Shown here one piece after another: positions 31,699-40,566 of a stretch of DNA of 64,000 bases (positions are counted from its first letter, which is position 1; every line of letters starts with the position of its first letter). The DNA lies in NCBI GenBank assembly GCA_937625935.1, contig OW569374.1, positions 372,001-436,000 of the forward strand, in the 5' to 3' direction. The stretch comes from Tetramitus jugosus (taxonomy: Eukaryota > Heterolobosea > Eutetramitea > Acrasida > Vahlkampfiidae). The notes under the pieces were generated by a model. The model saw only the letters and a program-made list of their open reading frames with translations. It had not been told where the DNA came from and searched no databases. Made by a program: the position numbers and the translations under genes.

Positions 31699-32877
31699 AT
31701 GGGCTTTTTAGACAAACTTTTCAAGCGTAAACAAAAAGACGAGTGTGACTTTGAGATTGACGAGAGTGTTACATGTGAAATTTCAACACCATTCGGTTTC
31801 CAACACAATGTCCACGTCGATTACAACTCTGACACTGGTTTCAGTGGACTGCCAAGTGAATGGGAAGGTATGCTCAAGGGTATTATCACAAAGCAGGAAG
31901 TCTTGGAGAATCCTGATGATGTTCTCGGTGCGCTCAAGATTGTGGCCAACAATGGTGCTGCACTAGGTGGCAACGGTGGCAATCAAATGAAGCCAATTGT
32001 CGACAGTTCTGGCAAAAAAAAGAGATTGGGTGATTTTTTGAATCCGGAGGATCCAAACAAGGTGTTTGGAAAATTGGTCAAATTGGACGAGGGTAGCAGC
32101 GGTACCGTCTACAAGGGAGTCAACAGCAAGACTGGTCAAAAAGTGGCCATCAAGATTATTCAAATCAAGGCCGACACAAAACTGGACACTCTAGAGAATG
32201 AAATTGCAATGATGGAGAGTTGCAGACACGAGAATATTATAGAGTACATGGGTGCTTATTCCAACTCTCAAGACTTGTGGATCGTCATGGAGTACATGAG
32301 TGGTGGAAAGTTGACTGATTTGTTGCTCAATACTCACTTTTCTGAGCCAGAGATTGCCGCAGTGTGCAAGTACTGTCTCATTGCTCTCAAGTACTTGCAT
32401 GATGGACAACGTATTCATCGTGATATCAAGTCTGACAATGTGTTGTTGGGTGCTGATGGTACTGTGAAGCTTGCTGATTTTGGTTTCTGTGCTGAATTGT
32501 CATCCACTGCTGACAAGAGAAGATCTGTTGTTGGTACGCCTTACTGGATGGCCCCTGAGGTCATTAGAGGTGTTGATTATGACACAAAGGTTGATATCTG
32601 GTCATTGGGTATCATGGCGCTTGAGATGGCTGATGGTGAACCACCACTGTTGGATTTGCCTCCACTGAGAGCTCTGTTCATTATTGCGACTCAACCACCT
32701 CCATCATTGAGAGAGCCAGAAAAGTGGAGCTCAACATTCAAGGACTTTTTGGCTGCTGCTTTGGCCAAGAGTCCACAAAAGAGAGCTTCTGCTGACGAAC
32801 TATTGGAACATCCATTTATTCAAAAGGCTTGCGATACCAAGTTCTTGGTTGATTTGTTGAAAAAGTACAAGAAGTAA
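31699..32877 (+). CDS. p21-activated kinase (PAK) family Ser/Thr kinase
   Basis: 392 residues from the ATG after an A tract. A short basic N-terminus (MGFLDKLFKRKQK) precedes a CRIB motif at residues 28-40 (ISTPFGFQHNVHV) with GFSGLPSEW following, which binds Rac/Cdc42-type GTPases. The kinase domain is complete: Gly-rich loop DEGSSGTVYKG (130-140), catalytic Lys152 in VAIKII, HRDIKSDN from 240, DFG at 260-262, and activation segment VVGTPYWMAPE. An Asn/Gly-rich linker lies between CRIB and kinase. It is shorter than animal group I PAKs (about 545) and close to amoebozoan and yeast short PAKs. N-terminal Gly2 could be myristoylated, though the context is not a clear match. The likely role is control of actin and motility. 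Confidence 0.93.
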   Translation: MGFLDKLFKRKQKDECDFEIDESVTCEISTPFGFQHNVHVDYNSDTGFSGLPSEWEGMLKGIITKQEVLENPDDVLGALKIVANNGAALGGNGGNQMKPIVDSSGKKKRLGDFLNPEDPNKVFGKLVKLDEGSSGTVYKGVNSKTGQKVAIKIIQIKADTKLDTLENEIAMMESCRHENIIEYMGAYSNSQDLWIVMEYMSGGKLTDLLLNTHFSEPEIAAVCKYCLIALKYLHDGQRIHRDIKSDNVLLGADGTVKLADFGFCAELSSTADKRRSVVGTPYWMAPEVIRGVDYDTKVDIWSLGIMALEMADGEPPLLDLPPLRALFIIATQPPPSLREPEKWSSTFKDFLAAALAKSPQKRASADELLEHPFIQKACDTKFLVDLLKKYKK

Positions 32878-33265
32878 GGGCTAGCCAAACACCCCTAACT
32901 AGTTTTTTTTGACTCTACCTCTACTCTCCCCCCCCTATGCATTGTGTGGATTGTGAATTGGTTTCAAGCACACAAGTTTGATATCCCCATCGTTCCTTCC
33001 CTCATTATTATCTAACGAGCCAACAAACAAATATTTATGATCATCAAAATCCTTGAATACGAATGTACAATAAAACCGAATCGATTAGTCAATCTTTTGA
33101 CGGACCTGTCTTTGCCTCTTCTGGAGGTGTATGACGCCGCCGTTGGCTCAAGCTTCCAATCTGGAGTTCACAGAACTCAGGAAACACACACAAAATACGC
33201 ATTACACAATAGATTATCTTTTTTGTTGTTGCATGTTTGCATATTGTTGAGTGAAGAAGACAAGA
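32878..33265. other. Intergenic, PAK 3' end to DMT transporter
   Basis: About 390 bases holding T and C homopolymer runs just after the PAK stop. No gene seen. Confidence 0.4.
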
Positions 33266-34573
33266 ATGGAAAAAACAAGTATCAATTCAACCAATGTTGG
33301 TTGTTTGAATGAGCAATGCAGTAGTGGAGAAGAGATGACAACAGAGAAGAGGAACGGCAGTGGATTGAGAGCTTTGATATCGAGAGTCATTCGGATTTTG
33401 TCATGGATATTTACGAGTCAAGTGTTTATTCATCTGTTGTTGCTTGGAAAGCAAGCAATATTGGCTGCATTTGGCTTAATTGGTCCCATCTCTCTAAAGC
33501 ACATTGATCCATTTGTTTTTGCATGTGGTAGAATCTTTCTCATTTGTCTGACTGCTCCCATTCTGGCTGTCCTCTTTGATAGTCACTGGTGGTTCAAGAA
33601 ATCATCGTACAACAAAGCCAGAGCTGTCGAGGAGGATGACAGAGATTGTCTGTGGCCATTTTCACTCATTCGGATACCAGAGTGGCAGGACAGTATTCTG
33701 CTGTTGATTTGTGGCGCGCTGATGACGTGGAGTTCATTTAGTTATGTGTTGGCGGTGAAGTGGACACCGTTTACGATTGTAGCGATCTTACAGCCTACCA
33801 TGTCTGCATTTGCTTGTACATTCTCAGTTCTACTAGGTCGAGAGGGAATATCTATACCCAAGGCACTGGGTGTTGTACTGGCCGTAGCTGGATCCATTGG
33901 TACTCTTCTGACTGTGACATTAGTGGATAAGAATAATTCTCACAAGAATCCAGGTCAATACTCCATGGCTCAAAAGGTCATTGGAGCACTTCTTGAATTG
34001 TCGAATTCCATTGTTCTCGCTCTGTATTTAGTGATACAGAAGACTCTTCTCAATAGAGGGATGCCTCCCGTAACATTTGTTTCATGGGCCTTCGCGATTA
34101 CATTTGGTTTCTCGATCATGGGTTCCGCTTACTTCTTCCGGTTTGTCTCATTTAGTACGATTCCATTACAAGCATGGCTCGGATTACTGTATGGTGGCTT
34201 AATAATTGGAACATTATCGTATGTTATAGGATCCTTTGCGTCCAAGCATACATCTCCGACAATTGTTGCCATTTATACCACTACAGCTCCGATTTACAGT
34301 GCTGTTTTTATGTATGTTTTCCGTGGGGAGACCACTACCTGGTGGACTGTACCAAGTGGGATTGCAATTGGAGTAGGTGTGATTCTTGTTGCAGTTGGTA
34401 AACAAAGAGAGAATGCAAAGGAGAAGAAGAAAGCCATTCTAAAGACAGAAGACAGTGAATCCGCGCAAGAAGAAAGCACAGAGGAACAAAGACTTTTAGA
34501 TCCGGACAACAATATCCAGAATTACAGAGCAGAGACTACTGATACCTTTGGAGATGCAGAGAAGCACACTTGA
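33266..34573 (+). CDS. Drug/metabolite transporter (EamA/DMT superfamily)
   Basis: 435 residues from the ATG at 33266 (a GTG lies five codons upstream). About ten hydrophobic segments arranged as two EamA-type halves: the first ends with TMSAFACTFSVLLGREGISI and LGVVLAVAGSIGTLLTV, the second with SPTIVAIYTTTAPIYSAVFM and PSGIAIGVGVILVAVG. These alternating TM and Pro/Gly patterns are typical of the family. It is a probable exporter or nucleotide-sugar/metabolite transporter; the substrate is not readable. Cytosolic N-tail and a charged C-tail (KEKKKAILKTEDSESAQEES) are present. It converges with the next gene, 55 bp between stops. Confidence 0.85.
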   Translation: MEKTSINSTNVGCLNEQCSSGEEMTTEKRNGSGLRALISRVIRILSWIFTSQVFIHLLLLGKQAILAAFGLIGPISLKHIDPFVFACGRIFLICLTAPILAVLFDSHWWFKKSSYNKARAVEEDDRDCLWPFSLIRIPEWQDSILLLICGALMTWSSFSYVLAVKWTPFTIVAILQPTMSAFACTFSVLLGREGISIPKALGVVLAVAGSIGTLLTVTLVDKNNSHKNPGQYSMAQKVIGALLELSNSIVLALYLVIQKTLLNRGMPPVTFVSWAFAITFGFSIMGSAYFFRFVSFSTIPLQAWLGLLYGGLIIGTLSYVIGSFASKHTSPTIVAIYTTTAPIYSAVFMYVFRGETTTWWTVPSGIAIGVGVILVAVGKQRENAKEKKKAILKTEDSESAQEESTEEQRLLDPDNNIQNYRAETTDTFGDAEKHT

Positions 34574-34628
34574 ACTAAAAAGTTTTACCCGCCATTTTCC
34601 TTACAACAGATTCTGACAGCTGTCAAGT

Positions 34629-35399
34629 TTATTCTAACTTGGGAGTTTCTGTTTGCTCCAGTTGATCGTTTTCTTCTTTTCTTCTCTTCTTATCTGGGGA
34701 CGCCAACTCAAACACTTCTTCTTCAGTTTCTTCTCTAGCTCTCTTCTTTTCTGGAGACAATGAAGTGCTACTCTGAGAAGTCTCTTCTTCCTTATTCTTA
34801 TGACTCTTGTTAACACGCTTCTTGTGAAACTGAGCCAACGCCTCACTCAATTTCCCTCTAATGTACTTTATCTCTCTGTCTCTAAAAAAGTAAAACTCAT
34901 TCTTGGCTGCACTACAAATGCTCTCTATCTGAGTTTCCGGTAATGGCTTGCGATCCGATGGCTTCTTACCAGGTATGCAATACGAGTACACATTGGGCTC
35001 AAACTCTAACTCTTGAGCAATCACAGAGAGCATCGTAGACAAGATGACACTGGCTTGATTAGACCTTAGCTTCTTGTCTTGTTCACTTGTTACAACATAA
35101 AACTTGTTGTTATATGTGAAGCCTGTTTTGGGTAATGATGATATCGATGAAGTGAAATCATAACCGGACTCACCAACAACAGAAGCCGCAGCAACATCTT
35201 TTTCATCGTCGAACAAGAGCCTTTTGGCCTTGTCAGCTTCACGCCTCAAGTTTCCAAAGTGATCATTGATGAAAGCTCGATGTCGTATGACAAGGGTCCT
35301 TAATTGGTTGTTCTCTTGTTCTAGGGCCGTGATTCGTTCGTAAGCTTTTTCTAGATCACTGTTTGCCCAGACTTCGACTTCCGTTGTTTGCAATGTCAT
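34629..35399 (-). CDS. Unknown, probably nuclear protein with coiled coil and basic tail
   Basis: 256 residues from the ATG complementary to 35397-35399; an in-frame extension upstream would need GTG. Residues 10-60 form a coiled coil (LEKAYERITALEQENNQLRT). A compact middle region (about 115-200) has SNQASVILSTMLSVIAQELE and ETQIESICSAAKNEFYFF, somewhat helical, with no family I recognise. The end carries two bipartite-like basic clusters, SPEKKRAREE and SPDKKRRKEE, each preceded by SP, suggesting nuclear import with possible proline-directed phosphorylation. Function unknown. Confidence 0.7.
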   Translation of the reverse strand: MTLQTTEVEVWANSDLEKAYERITALEQENNQLRTLVIRHRAFINDHFGNLRREADKAKRLLFDDEKDVAAASVVGESGYDFTSSISSLPKTGFTYNNKFYVVTSEQDKKLRSNQASVILSTMLSVIAQELEFEPNVYSYCIPGKKPSDRKPLPETQIESICSAAKNEFYFFRDREIKYIRGKLSEALAQFHKKRVNKSHKNKEEETSQSSTSLSPEKKRAREETEEEVFELASPDKKRRKEENDQLEQTETPKLE

Positions 35400-35769
35400 T
35401 GACACTCGTTTTTGTGAAAAAACCCGTGTGAAATTTCTCCGAAGACTGGTGAAAAGATGGACCTGTTGTTTCTCAGAGATTAGGCTCGCCCATATGCGTG
35501 TATTGAACACAGCACAAGTAGTGGTATATACCTAACGAGGTTAGAAGGCACTCAAATTCAATTGGTTGACGGCAAAAGGAAATACATTACGGTGAAATCT
35601 TTTTGTTCTTGCTGCTGCGCACTTGGACAATTGACACGCGGTCAACGAACCAAAGCCGTCTGGCTTTTTCGAAATTAGAAAAAGAACCGACATGTATCGG
35701 GAAAAAACCGAAAAGAAGAAGCAAAGCAATCAAGCGACCCAAGCATAGCTACAGCACAAGCCAACAAAC
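35400..35769. other. Divergent promoter region before the RGS-START gene
   Basis: 370 bases between divergent starts. Nothing beyond leader-like CAA-rich sequence near 35740-35769. Confidence 0.4.
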
Positions 35770-37122
35770 ATGAGTCTCAGCGATTACAAGTTCCGTATCG
35801 AAGCCATTTATGACAACTTGGATGCAAGAGCAGCCTTCCTCGATTACCTCAAGGGTTCCAGCACAGCAGAGCCATTACAACTGTTTATCGCAGCAGACGA
35901 GTATTATCAACTGAGATTGGACAAGAATCGATACCAGAAAGCCAAGGAAATCATGTCTCAGTTTATCGTACCGAATGCACCCAATGAGCTAAACCTTGCC
36001 GGCACCATACGAAAACAAGTCATGGAGCAATTTGCGCTGATTGAGCAACAGCATCAAGCACAGTTGCACAAGGGAGAAGAAGAAGACTTGGTGTGCCCGA
36101 GAAATTTGTTTGAAGTCGTGCAGGACAATTGTTTTTTCGAGTTGAAAGAAGACAGCTTTCCAAGGTTTATCAAATCGGATCATTTTCAAAAATTGGTGGC
36201 TCGAGAGCAGAAGAAGGATGTTGGTTTCTTGTCAAAGATTGGAGCGAGGAGGTCCATGATATTGAGCAATGGTTTGCACAATCAGAGTTTTGTTGGTGTC
36301 GATGACCATAGTGTGTTAATGTTGTGTGACAGTGAGAACAATATTTCAGAGTATGATGTACAGATGGCACTGAAGCTGGTAGGTGAAGTGGACGATAGAA
36401 TCTGGGAACCCGTCAAGGGTGAGAATGATCGGCAAATGTACTGTACCAAAGATTTGGTACATTTTCAAACAGATCCAAACTCTACGACCAAGGCTATTAG
36501 AACAGAAGTATTACTGCAAGCTGATTTATCCACTGTCGTATACTACTTTATGGACACTAGTGGGGGTAGATCGATTGATAAGTTTGTGGGCGCTGCTCAT
36601 CTTGTGGAGTACAGAGAGGAGTACAATAATGAAAAGATTCCTTATGCTTGTTCAATCACATTGAGCAATGCCAAGTTTCCCTTGATTGCATCCAGAGAAA
36701 TATTAACAGCTGCTACTTGGATACCAAGAAAATACAATGCAGAGAGAAAGGATTTTGATCAGTATCTGTTTATAACCAAGTCGGTCGATCATCCAGACCA
36801 TCCTCCTCCAAAGGGAAAGCGTAGTTTAAGTACTGTTAGAGCTGATATGTATCGTGTTCAAATGTTTGAAAGAATCGCTCCCAATATTACTCGGATGACA
36901 TTAGTATTCGCAATGAACCCTCGAGGATTCATCAGTAGGAAAATTCTGGTGAAGATTGTAGCAAAGCAACGAAAGGGTATCATTGAGGCAATGTCTCACG
37001 ATCTCAATGAGAAAAAGAAGAATATTAGGGTGCCCATCAACTCGAACGGCATGGTGGATGCAATCAAATCATACATCTCGAGAAACAGAGAAGAGTTCAA
37101 AGAGGGAACTCCTTTCGATTAG
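35770..37122 (+). CDS. RGS domain - START domain protein
   Basis: 450 residues. Residues 8-150 fit an RGS domain: YDNLDARAAFLDYLKGS, then LQLFIAADEYYQL, then NLFEVVQDNCFFELKEDSF and FPRFIKSDHFQKL. RGS domains accelerate GTP hydrolysis by G-alpha subunits. Residues 195-430 fit a START/Bet v 1-type lipid-binding fold: VGEVDDRIWEPVKG, FVGAAHLVEYREEY, FPLIASREILTAATW and RVQMFERIAPNITRMTLVF. The latter is a typical pattern of the final strands. The combination would link G-protein signalling to lipid sensing. No membrane segment. Lys/Arg-rich linker PPPKGKRSL is near the START middle. The domain calls come from pattern only. Confidence 0.8.
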   Translation: MSLSDYKFRIEAIYDNLDARAAFLDYLKGSSTAEPLQLFIAADEYYQLRLDKNRYQKAKEIMSQFIVPNAPNELNLAGTIRKQVMEQFALIEQQHQAQLHKGEEEDLVCPRNLFEVVQDNCFFELKEDSFPRFIKSDHFQKLVAREQKKDVGFLSKIGARRSMILSNGLHNQSFVGVDDHSVLMLCDSENNISEYDVQMALKLVGEVDDRIWEPVKGENDRQMYCTKDLVHFQTDPNSTTKAIRTEVLLQADLSTVVYYFMDTSGGRSIDKFVGAAHLVEYREEYNNEKIPYACSITLSNAKFPLIASREILTAATWIPRKYNAERKDFDQYLFITKSVDHPDHPPPKGKRSLSTVRADMYRVQMFERIAPNITRMTLVFAMNPRGFISRKILVKIVAKQRKGIIEAMSHDLNEKKKNIRVPINSNGMVDAIKSYISRNREEFKEGTPFD

Positions 37123-37414
37123 GAAATAAAAACAATTATTACATGTTTTCCAAGGTATTTATGTCATAATAGCCTATGCACGGACATAGTCAATGTAGCC
37201 ATTGTATTTCCTCTGGCAATACGTCACCTGACCGTTTTGTTCGGAATTTCAACGGCCTTACAAAAAAAATCGCCAAGAAATTTCTATTTTTTGGCAAAGA
37301 GGGAGAAAACAATCTGATCGGGAAGACTCTTCAAGCTTTCACCGACGACAAACAAGCCGATACCAAACCACAAAACAACAAGTAGAAATACATACGTTTT
37401 TTGTTTCTCAGAGA

Positions 37415-39689
37415 ATGTCGTCGTCCAGTGAACCAGATCGCAGTGAGAACAACAATGAAAACAATGTTGATCAATTATCTATTGACAACTATGCAGTGAT
37501 TGGCAACATGAGAACAAGTTGTCTCGTTGGAACAGATGGCTCTATTGATTGGTGCTGTTTCCCATATTTCAGCAGTCCAGCAGTCTTTGCCAAGATTTTG
37601 GACGTTGATAAGGGAGGATATTTCAGTGTGAGACCTCAATCACCTGATTATATTCCAAAGCAACATTATTGGTAAGTTTTTTTAGATGATTGTGAAGTAG
37701 TGACTGTGATCCTTGTCGTCCTTTCCAGTGGAGAGCTGTAGGCAGGATATTTTGGCGCCCAAAATTTTTTTGTCATCTTTACAATGTCAATATTCATGAT
37801 TTAAGCTTCGACAGCTAACACATCTCGCATAACAATTTAGGCCAGATTCCAATGTGTTGGTTACAAAGTTCCTAATGGACGAAGGTGTTGGTCAAGTGGT
37901 TGATTTCATGCCAGTGAGTCAAGGTAAATCTGCTTCTTCTGCAGCAGTGGCAACTCCAAAGACTCCTACGTCACCAATGTCACAGCCTCTAAGCAGCTCT
38001 AGTTCCTTTGCCGGTGCCAAGAGAGACACGAGAGATCCAAGTGCTGATTTCACTGATACGATTGTGAGAAGAATCGAAGTCGTTCATGGTGTTCTTCATT
38101 TCACAATGGAGTGTTTCCCTGCTTTCAACTATGCATTGGACAGTCACAGTGTCAAGGTAAATGAAAGTGGAACAAGAGCCATCTTCAAATCTGGAAAATT
38201 GACATTGGAGCTCCAGTGTTCTTTGCCATGTCTCAAGATTTGCGACAGTGGCGTCGTTGGAAACTTTTATCTCAATTCAAATGAACCAGATCAAAAGATT
38301 TGCATGTTCATTTTGAAGCAAGTGAATACTGCGGACAGCGATGAGTCGTTGAATGATGAGGACATTGAGAGTGAACAAAATGTAGTGTATTTTGCTGATA
38401 ATGCACTGATTGATACCATTTCATTCTGGCAGAACTGGGTCAGCAAGATCTCCTACCAGGGCAGATATAGAGAGAAGGTGTGTCGATCTGCATTAGCCAT
38501 GAAACTAATGATGTTTGAGCCTACAGGAGCCATTATTTCTTCACCTACGACCTCTCTGCCTAAAGTAATTGGTGGTCACAGAAACTATGATTATCGATTC
38601 ACATGGATTCGTGATGCTTGCTTTGCAATTGAAGCCTTCTTGAAATTGGGATGCTACACTGAAGCAACTCAGATTATGCAGTTTATTAAAAACGCTTGGA
38701 CTGCACAATCTTCCACCGCCAATACTACTACGGCGGCAGTGAAGGATGACAATAGTCACACTGCTCTATCATTGGGTGCTCCTCTGAGCGTCATGTACAA
38801 TATCAATGGAACTACAAAGTCTGTAGAGGAACAAGCCGAGCGATTGGATCACTTGAGAGGATACAAGAACTCGAGACCTGTTCGTGTGGGTAACGCAGCC
38901 AGTACTCACTTGGAGTTTGATATATTTGGTGAATTGTTGGATGTTATGTACAAGTATGACCAACAAGCAGCTCCAATATCTTATGAGCTTTGGAGACGAT
39001 TGAGAGAGACTGTGGATTGGGTGTGTGAGCACTGGTCGAAGCCTGACGCTTCTATTTGGGAAATTAGAGGTGTAAATCAACACTATGTCCACTCAAAGGT
39101 TATGTGTTGGGTTGCTATTGATCGTGCGATCAAGTTGTCCATTCATAGATCATTTCCATGTGACAGAGAGAGATGGTTAGGTGTGAGAGATGAGATCTTT
39201 GAAGATGTGATGAAGAATGGTTGGAACGAAGAGGTAGGCAGCTTTGTTCAGTGTTATGGAAGCAAGACACTGGATGTCAGTCTTTTGATTCTTCCAGTTG
39301 TTGATTTCTTGTCACCACATGATCCAAAGATCATTTCCACCATCAACGCAATCAACAGATCTCCAAAGAGAGGTGGTTTGGTCTCCTCCAATCTCGTGTA
39401 CCGTTACGACACCTCTTCTCTCGGAAGCCATGAGGGTACTAGAGAAGGTACCTTTAATATGTGTTCCATGTGGCTCATCAATGCACTAACACTAGCTGGA
39501 AAGACAGACAGTGCAATGCTTCACCAGGCACAGCTACTGTTTGAGCAAATGTTGACGTACAGCAACAGAGTGGGTCTCTTTTCAGAACAGACTTCTTTTG
39601 GTGGTGCGTCCTTGGGTAACTTCCCTCATTGCAATACCCATGCTTCTCTGATTAATACTGCCATTTCATTGAATGACATGCTGGGTTAA
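37415..39689 (+). CDS. GH15 glucoamylase/trehalase-like glycoside hydrolase (two exons)
   Basis: Join 37415-37671 and 37841-39689, 701 residues. Exon 1 holds the start of the N-terminal beta sandwich (IDNYAVIGNMRTSCLVGTDG; IDWCCFPYFSSPAVFA). The catalytic (alpha/alpha)6 part begins near GGHRNYDYRFTWIRDACF (about 330), the family's general-acid region. The C-terminal SSLGSHEGTREGTFNMCSMW contains E621, the probable catalytic base. The N-terminal pattern is that of bacterial/archaeal-type GH15 enzymes (glucoamylase, trehalase, isomaltase), not of fungal secreted glucoamylase. No signal peptide, so cytosolic storage-sugar or trehalose breakdown is likely. A Ser/Pro-rich insert lies at about 115-150. 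The substrate cannot be fixed by eye. Confidence 0.88.
37672..37840 (+). other. Intron of the GH15 gene with an E2F-like palindrome
   Basis: A 169-nt intron with donor GTAAGT and acceptor TTTAG. Splicing makes the Trp of QHYWPDSNVLVTKF, a conserved start of the sandwich-to-barrel region. Inside it, TTTTGGCGCCCAAAA (37750-37764) is nearly palindromic and E2F-like. Confidence 0.85.
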
Positions 39690-40134
39690 CTCAAATAAAT
39701 TATTGTCACTACCATCAATACAACTTGCTCATCACAATTCTTGACAGTGCTTGCCTTCTTCAGACTAGGCAGAGAGAATATGACAAAAATTACATCCGCG
39801 ACAGAGTTGATATATGTCTTGTGTGCTGCCTTGATCCAGTACCTCTTGGTTGAGCAAGAAAACGAAAACACAGTGTGAAGCGAAGGTCATCAACTGTTCA
39901 CATCAACAAAAGAGAAACAGAAGCAATACGAGCCTCATTGAGACATAATGTACAGATAACCAGGGCCAATGTAAATGAAAGACAGTTGGTTGTATAAAAA
40001 AAACAATTTGTCGGACCTTTCTTTGTAATAATGACTTGATTTCTGATGTCCCTTGAAAACAAGATACACTTGCCATGGTTGTTGCCAGTGCATGTATGTG
40101 CGTTTCTGCGCATGTAAAATCCGATGAGAGCGCA
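39690..40134. other. Intergenic, no functional gene recognised
   Basis: About 445 bases from the GH15 stop to the GTPase remnant. A minus-strand frame from the remnant continues to 39898 but has no similarity beyond 40135. Confidence 0.4.
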
Positions 40135-40350
40135 TCTCGCCAGAGTGTCATGAAACTCCACATGTAGATTCTGTCCGCTGAGTGCACTGGTTTCTATGTA
40201 CATACAGTTGCGGTGTTTTGCCATGCATTCTCCCTCTTCGTGCGTGACCATATCCAAAACATTCGATAACGGATGAGAGAGCCTGTTTGGTAGTAGTCAA
40301 CAATGAATATGTTTGGAGTACTTGGTCAAAGCTTTGGAAACAAGTAATCT
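40135..40350 (-). pseudogene. Decayed Ras/Rab-family GTPase
   Basis: On the minus strand, 40135-40248 encodes VTHEEGECMAKHRNCMYIET followed by SALSGQN and HDTLAR. This matches the end of a Rab/Ras GTPase: the helix after the G4 motif, the G5 motif (ETSAL) and the C-terminal helix. Just upstream, in two other frames, are SFDQVLQTYS and TPNIFIV, which match the preceding helix and the strand before the NKxD motif. The frame breaks between these pieces and no NKxD, switch II or P-loop is seen. A further frame starting at 40456 (MPQSHNGKGASSYKI) could be the old N-terminus. It may be a dead copy or a badly assembled gene. The G5 match is strong; the rest is weaker. Confidence 0.55.
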
Positions 40351-40566
40351 AACTTGTTCTCAGATGTTACCTTCTCATTATTAGCGGTTGGGTTAGGTTT
40401 AACGCTTTTTCTATCTTGTAGGAGGATGCTCCTTTTCCGTTATGGGATTGCGGCATGGTCGAAAATAGTAGACTTAAATCTGTGGACATTTTCTTTGGGA
40501 TTTCAAGGTTGACAACTTATTGGTAATATCGAGCAGCGGTGGACCATGATGTCGATTTGTTTCTGC

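Noticed and set aside
34582-34604. E2F-like TTTTACCCGCC between convergent genes
   Set aside because: It lies between two 3' ends, away from any promoter. It shows that weak matches occur by chance.
39898-40257. Whole 119-codon minus-strand frame as a working gene
   Set aside because: Only the first third resembles a GTPase; there is no P-loop or switch region and the rest is unlike any family. It is called as a pseudogene fragment.
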